In this document: positions 60,051 through 64,000 of the stretch, piece by piece
Numbering within the stretch: the stretch's first letter is position 1
How the letters are laid out: every line of letters begins with the position of its first letter
Assembly: GCF_907163085.1 (NCBI RefSeq)
Contig: NZ_CAJQTX010000009.1
Coordinates: 186,001 to 250,000 of the forward strand
Source: Candidatus Accumulibacter sp. ACC003
Lineage (GTDB): Bacteria > Pseudomonadota > Gammaproteobacteria > Burkholderiales > Rhodocyclaceae
Direction of reading: 5' to 3'
Length of the DNA stretch: 64,000 bases
Notes under the pieces: generated by a model
What the model saw: only the letters and a program-made list of their open reading frames with translations
Told to the model about the DNA's origin: nothing
Databases searched by the model: none
Made by a program: the position numbers and the translations under genes

Positions 60051-61568
60051 TCAGAAAGTCTTCAGAAATTCGACCAGCGCGGTCTTCTCGTCGGCACTCA
60101 GTTCGGTGCCGTAAGCCTTGCCTTCGTGGCCGCCGTTGCCGTTGCCGGGAGCGGCGGTATCGAAGAGGAAAAATCCCCGGCCGTCGCTCTGCGCCTGATT
60201 CGAGACGAAACCAAGCTTGAGCGGATCGTAGACGTCGTTGCCACGATAGAAAGTTGTCGGCCGCGCTGGCGCCGGCTCGAGTAGGTCGCGCACGCTGGGC
60301 ACCGAGCCGTTGTGCAGGTAGGGCGCGCGCAACCAGAGGCCGTCGAGTGGCATGTTGGCGTAGCCGAAGGTCTTGCGGAAATGCGTGAACCGCCACGGAT
60401 AGCCGGCGTAGAGCGTCGCCTGGTTCACCGCCAACGTGTAGGTGTAGGAATCGAGCCGCCGCCGGTCGGTGCCGATCTCGGCCAGTGGCGTCACCTTGCC
60501 GACCAGCTCACCGCTGAAATCGCTGCCCGAGGAGCCGTGGCAGTTGGCGCAATACGCCTTGTAGATCGGTTCGCCACTGGCCGCCAGCGCCGGATCGACG
60601 GCAAAGAACTGGCTGAAGGCCGGCGGCGAGACGTCCATGATCCAGTCCTCGACGCGGCCAATGCGCGCCAGGTCGATGGTCGGCGGCGTCGTGCCGGTGC
60701 CGAAAGCGGCGCTCTTGTTGCGCTCCTCGACGGTGCTGTTGTTGCCGTCCCAGTGCAACTGCATTTCGTGCGGCTGCTTGCGCTGGCGCTGCCGCCAGAG
60801 CGACGGGAAATCGGCGGGGGCGTCGAACTCGGCGGCGTCGAGGTGTTTCATCGGGAAGTTGAAGATGACCTTTGCCGAGTTGAAGGTGTCGACGCGGCCC
60901 GGACCCCACTCGTGCTGCTCAAACACCCAGTCGAAGCGCCCGGCGAGCGCCAGAACGCGGTCGCGCATGATGGCGATGGCGATCGGATAGACGAGGTAGC
61001 GGTCGAGCAGGTCGAGTTGGCCGCCCTGGCGTTCGATCTCGGGCAGGATGAATTCCTTGGAGAACTTCGGATCGGCGGCGCAGCGGAAGAAGAACTCCTC
61101 GAAACCCTTCATGTTGAAGGTCGCCGCCGGCATGCCGAGGACGATCGTCGGCGGCTGGTCGGCGGCGCTGCGGACCGTGCTGGTGTGGCAAACCGCGCAG
61201 TTGACGAAGACGCGGTCGATACCCTGGTAGCGGCGCTTTGAAGTGCCGACCGGAACGTCCCGATCGCTGCCGTCGGCGTTCTTCTCGTAGACCATTCCCA
61301 GCGACTGATAGCCCTTGCCCGGCAAGTACTGCGGGCAGACCTGCGGCAGCGCGCGCCAGATCCAGTACGGGAAACCCATCTCGTGTTCGCCACCGGTCGA
61401 CCCGTACTTGAAGTGCTCGGTCGGGCTGTCGTAGTCCACCGGCACGTCGCCTGCGAAGCGTTGCCACAGCAAGACCAGCACGACCGCCGGCAACACGATG
61501 GTGACGATGAACAGGAGCACGAAGCGCCGCTGCCACGGACTCTTGACAATTTCAGGCGGCTCGCTCAT
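60051..61568 (-). CDS. Dihaem c-type cytochrome (RoxA/DHCP-like), 505 aa, paralogue
   Basis: It has the same plan as its neighbour: membrane anchor (about residues 15-37), haem sites NCAVCHTS (about residue 123) and YCANCHGS (about residue 345), and LRAPYLHNGSVPSVRDLLEP. The two proteins are clearly paralogues, from an old duplication given the divergent loops. The upstream gene ends 26 bp before its start, supporting an operon. Confidence 0.85.
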   Translation of the reverse strand: MSEPPEIVKSPWQRRFVLLFIVTIVLPAVVLVLLWQRFAGDVPVDYDSPTEHFKYGSTGGEHEMGFPYWIWRALPQVCPQYLPGKGYQSLGMVYEKNADGSDRDVPVGTSKRRYQGIDRVFVNCAVCHTSTVRSAADQPPTIVLGMPAATFNMKGFEEFFFRCAADPKFSKEFILPEIERQGGQLDLLDRYLVYPIAIAIMRDRVLALAGRFDWVFEQHEWGPGRVDTFNSAKVIFNFPMKHLDAAEFDAPADFPSLWRQRQRKQPHEMQLHWDGNNSTVEERNKSAAFGTGTTPPTIDLARIGRVEDWIMDVSPPAFSQFFAVDPALAASGEPIYKAYCANCHGSSGSDFSGELVGKVTPLAEIGTDRRRLDSYTYTLAVNQATLYAGYPWRFTHFRKTFGYANMPLDGLWLRAPYLHNGSVPSVRDLLEPAPARPTTFYRGNDVYDPLKLGFVSNQAQSDGRGFFLFDTAAPGNGNGGHEGKAYGTELSADEKTALVEFLKTF

Positions 61569-61594
61569 CGACTATTCCCCTTTTTTCGGATTTT

Positions 61595-63799
61595 TCAGTG
61601 CGCCGGCAGGCACGGCCGCAGCGCCTCGTAGCCGTTGGCCAGCAGCGTGTCCAGTTGCGGCGCCTGACCGGTTTCGGCGCGCAGCCATTGCTCGACCTGC
61701 GCCAGCAGGCCGGCGCGCAGCGGACTGCTCCGCCAGGCCTGCGGATCGCTGGCAAAAGCCGGCAACATACTGGCCGGCGGCATCGGCGTCTTGGCACGCT
61801 GTGCCGGCGCAACGTCGGCCATCGCCAGGCGAACGTAGAGCCGCGGCGCGCAGTGGCGCAGCCTGGCATTCACCTCGGCCGCGCTGCCGTGCAGGAAATT
61901 CGGCGGGAAAGTCTCGTCACTCTGGTGACAAGCGGCGCAGTAGGGCTGGAAGGCACGCAGCGTCGGATCGGCGAAAGCGCTGGCCGTACCAGCCGAACTG
62001 GCGGTGGTCAACGAACCACTAGCTGCCGCCGCGGCGATGGCCCTGGCCGGCAGCGGCGGCGCCAGCGGTTCTTTGACGACCTGGCAACACGGCGCCGGCG
62101 CGGCGCTGCCCAACTCGGCGAACAGCGCCGCGAAAAGCTTCTGGCGCGGGAAGGGCGTTGGTCCGAACAGGCTCGCCGCCTCGCTGCTGGCGAGCAGGCG
62201 GTCGATGGCCTGCTCGACGATGGCAAATTCCTGGCGGATGAGCAGCGTCGCTTCGCCCTCATCGTCGGCCGACTGGCGATCAGCATTGGCCGCCGGCTGG
62301 CGGCGCTGAATCTCGACGAGCGCCAGCGCGTCACCGTCGGCGGTGCGCGGCGGCTGCCCGTCGACCGACGGCAGCAGCGCCACGGCACTGGCCGTCGCCT
62401 GTCCCGAGACACGCAGCTCGACGCCGTTCAGCGCCGTGCCGCCGGGCAACAGCAAGCGCGTCAGCCGGCCACCTGTCGGTCGCCCGCCGTGCAGCGACAG
62501 CGTTCCGGTCAGCGCGCTGGCCGGCGCCGCGCAGCGTAGCGACCAACGCGACGCCGCTGGCGCGGCGTCTACGCGGCAGCTGATCGCCAGTCGTCGCGTC
62601 GCCACCGCCGACGAACGGCTCAAGAGGCTCGCCAGCAACAGCCGGTCGGGAGCGGCGACAAACTCCGCCAGACCCTGCACGAGCTGCCGCAGCGCAGGCG
62701 GCGAATCGGCCTGCCAGACGCGCTCCAGCGGCCGCGGCAGCAAGGGATCGAAACGCGCCGGGACGTTCGCCAGCGCGAGCCGGGCAGCCGCTTCCGTCGG
62801 CCAGTGGTCGACACCCTGCAGCGGATTGCGGTTGGCAATGTCGGCGCTGGCGACGGCCAGCCCGCCAGGCCAGAGGCGGCGAGCCTGGGCGCGCAGGGGA
62901 AGTGCGACGGCCTGCGCGAAAGTCGCGTCCGGCGTCCAGCTCTGGCTGCCCGAGAGCGCATAGCGCAGCGCGGCAGAGAACAGGCCGGCGCGGCAGCGCT
63001 GCGCGCTCGCGTCGGCAGCGCCGCAGCCATCGCGCCACAGCCGCTGCATCAGCGAGAAGGCGTTGGCGCGTTCGCTGGCGTTGTCGATGGCGTAGGGGAC
63101 GTCGATCCCGCGCCCGGGCGAAATACCGTAGAAGTGCTGGCCGCTGGCCAGCAGCAGCGCCGCCACCTTGGGATTGGCGTTGGTTTCGTCCCACAGCGCA
63201 CGCGAGAAAATCGGCGCGCCGTTCTGGTGGCACGCGTAGCAGACGCTGCGGTTGGCGTAGACCAGCCGCGGCTTGCCGCCAGAGCGATAGTCCTTGACCA
63301 GCTGGAACTCGAAACGACCGGCGGCCTCGTTGTAACTGATGATCTCGAGCAGCGCCGACTGCTCCTGGTAGCCGATGAACAGGCGATCCTTGAGCAGCAG
63401 CGCAGCGGCCGCCGCTGGCGGGCGGTCGACAGCGACCACCACCCGCGGATAGGCAAAGTAGTCGGGCGCCGCCGCGTTGCGTTGTAGCGAGCGGCCCAGA
63501 GGAATGAGCACGCGCTTGGCCGGCGGCAGCGGGCTGTCCGGGTCGCGCTGCAGCTGCGCGTCAATGCGCGCCAGGAGCGCCGCGAAAGGGAACGGCAGCT
63601 CGACCTGCGCGTAGCCATCGCTGCCGACGGCGAACAGCTGCTCGAACAGCGAGTGCCCGACGCTGGGTCGATGCTCGCCGGCGTCGGCCGGGTCGACCAG
63701 CGGCGTCGCCACGTCAAGCGCCAGCGCGGCGCTGGCGGCAGCCGCCGCGCCGACGAGGCCCAGCACGATCGCCTGGAAGGCCCGTTGCAGGCTCATCAT
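61595..63799 (-). CDS. Large dihaem cytochrome-like periplasmic protein, 734 aa
   Basis: ATG at 63799 is followed by a signal peptide (QAIVLGLVGAAAAASAALAL). Two haem c sites are visible: CYACHQNGAP near residue 183 and CAACHQSDET near residue 635. The long middle part (about residues 230-620) matches no family that could be named. The frame is open upstream to the window edge, but the signal peptide and the stop of the preceding gene at 63858 favour this start. It is the first of three cytochrome genes on this strand. Confidence 0.8.
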   Translation of the reverse strand: MMSLQRAFQAIVLGLVGAAAAASAALALDVATPLVDPADAGEHRPSVGHSLFEQLFAVGSDGYAQVELPFPFAALLARIDAQLQRDPDSPLPPAKRVLIPLGRSLQRNAAAPDYFAYPRVVVAVDRPPAAAAALLLKDRLFIGYQEQSALLEIISYNEAAGRFEFQLVKDYRSGGKPRLVYANRSVCYACHQNGAPIFSRALWDETNANPKVAALLLASGQHFYGISPGRGIDVPYAIDNASERANAFSLMQRLWRDGCGAADASAQRCRAGLFSAALRYALSGSQSWTPDATFAQAVALPLRAQARRLWPGGLAVASADIANRNPLQGVDHWPTEAAARLALANVPARFDPLLPRPLERVWQADSPPALRQLVQGLAEFVAAPDRLLLASLLSRSSAVATRRLAISCRVDAAPAASRWSLRCAAPASALTGTLSLHGGRPTGGRLTRLLLPGGTALNGVELRVSGQATASAVALLPSVDGQPPRTADGDALALVEIQRRQPAANADRQSADDEGEATLLIRQEFAIVEQAIDRLLASSEAASLFGPTPFPRQKLFAALFAELGSAAPAPCCQVVKEPLAPPLPARAIAAAAASGSLTTASSAGTASAFADPTLRAFQPYCAACHQSDETFPPNFLHGSAAEVNARLRHCAPRLYVRLAMADVAPAQRAKTPMPPASMLPAFASDPQAWRSSPLRAGLLAQVEQWLRAETGQAPQLDTLLANGYEALRPCLPAH

Positions 63800-63857
63800 C
63801 CGCTCGCATGCCGGCGCCTGACCGCGCTCAGAGTCGGGACCAGAATCGCGATCAGGA

Positions 63858-64000
63858 TCAGGACTTGGCGGCCACGACGGCCGCGACGCCGCGCTTCTGG
63901 GTGCCCGGCCAGCAGTCTTCCTGGACCTGCCCGGTGGCGACAAAATTGTCGCGGGCGCGTTCGTCGGTGGCCTTGTCGTAGAGCGTGAAGTTGAGCGCAA
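63858..64000 (-). CDS. 3' end of an unidentified gene (cut by the window edge)
   Basis: On the minus strand, 46 complete codons and a partial one precede TGA at 63858-63860. They read LNFTLYDKATDERARDNFVA and end in VAAVVAAKS. The codon use is like that of the cytochrome genes and the strand is the same, so it is likely the operon's upstream member. The family cannot be fixed from the tail. Confidence 0.6.
   Translation of the reverse strand, partial: ALNFTLYDKATDERARDNFVATGQVQEDCWPGTQKRGVAAVVAAKS

Overview
The window is high-GC DNA from a gammaproteobacterial/betaproteobacterial-type genome. The best fit is a betaproteobacterium near the Rhodocyclales, perhaps an Accumulibacter-like floc former. 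This is inference from gene style: two PEP-CTERM secreted proteins, a PEP-CTERM/exopolysaccharide-type glycosyltransferase, HDOD and GGDEF-EAL signalling proteins, many c-type cytochromes, and short Cys-rich proteins of a kind common in that order. No rRNA or tRNA gene was seen.

Region 1 (1-9,040) is a patchwork. Small intact genes (a zinc-ribbon membrane protein, a 121-aa helical protein, a Cys-rich 61-aa protein, a methyltransferase, a glycosyltransferase/radical-SAM pair) sit between transposase and RND-pump remnants and several repeats, including a 21-bp minisatellite. Region 2 (9,041-15,847) holds a 1,143-aa protein with PEPCK-like signatures (candidate PPi-type PEP carboxykinase), secreted and GFA-type small proteins, a soluble-pyrophosphatase-like protein and a ferric-reductase-like flavohaem protein. 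Region 3 (16,249-24,407) is a metal-efflux locus: DUF411 protein, TolC-family outer-membrane protein, His-rich membrane protein, membrane fusion protein, RND pump, two small periplasmic proteins (one Met-rich) and a cytochrome c.

Region 4 (24,689-31,216) carries miscellaneous small genes, a PEP-CTERM protein behind a sigma-54-like promoter, and a coupled amidase/mepA peptidoglycan pair. Region 5 (31,399-36,906) is a tightly overlapping three-gene operon: a phospholipase-C-like phosphoesterase, an 811-aa protein shaped like an alpha-pore-forming toxin with a Tc-toxin-like C-terminal domain, and a collagen-like Gly-rich protein. A second toxin-like (aerolysin-style) protein lies nearby at 38,703-39,890. 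This toxin-like cluster is the best candidate here for an undescribed system.

Region 6 (40,550-50,477) has a second PEP-CTERM gene with a sigma-54-like promoter, then an ABC sugar-transport operon. Its substrate-binding gene is split by about 4.4 kb of foreign DNA. That DNA carries an orphan 525-aa gene which is itself split by a complete 2,716-bp IS66-type element (8-bp target duplication, TnpC plus a DruA-like DUF4338 protein). Region 7 (50,920-56,637) has an HDOD gene split by a 2,376-bp insertion sequence, next to a GGDEF-EAL protein and an AraC-type regulator. Region 8 (56,863-64,000) has a decayed VapBC, an intact CcdAB, and a run of three large multihaem-type cytochrome genes that follow a truncated gene at the window edge.
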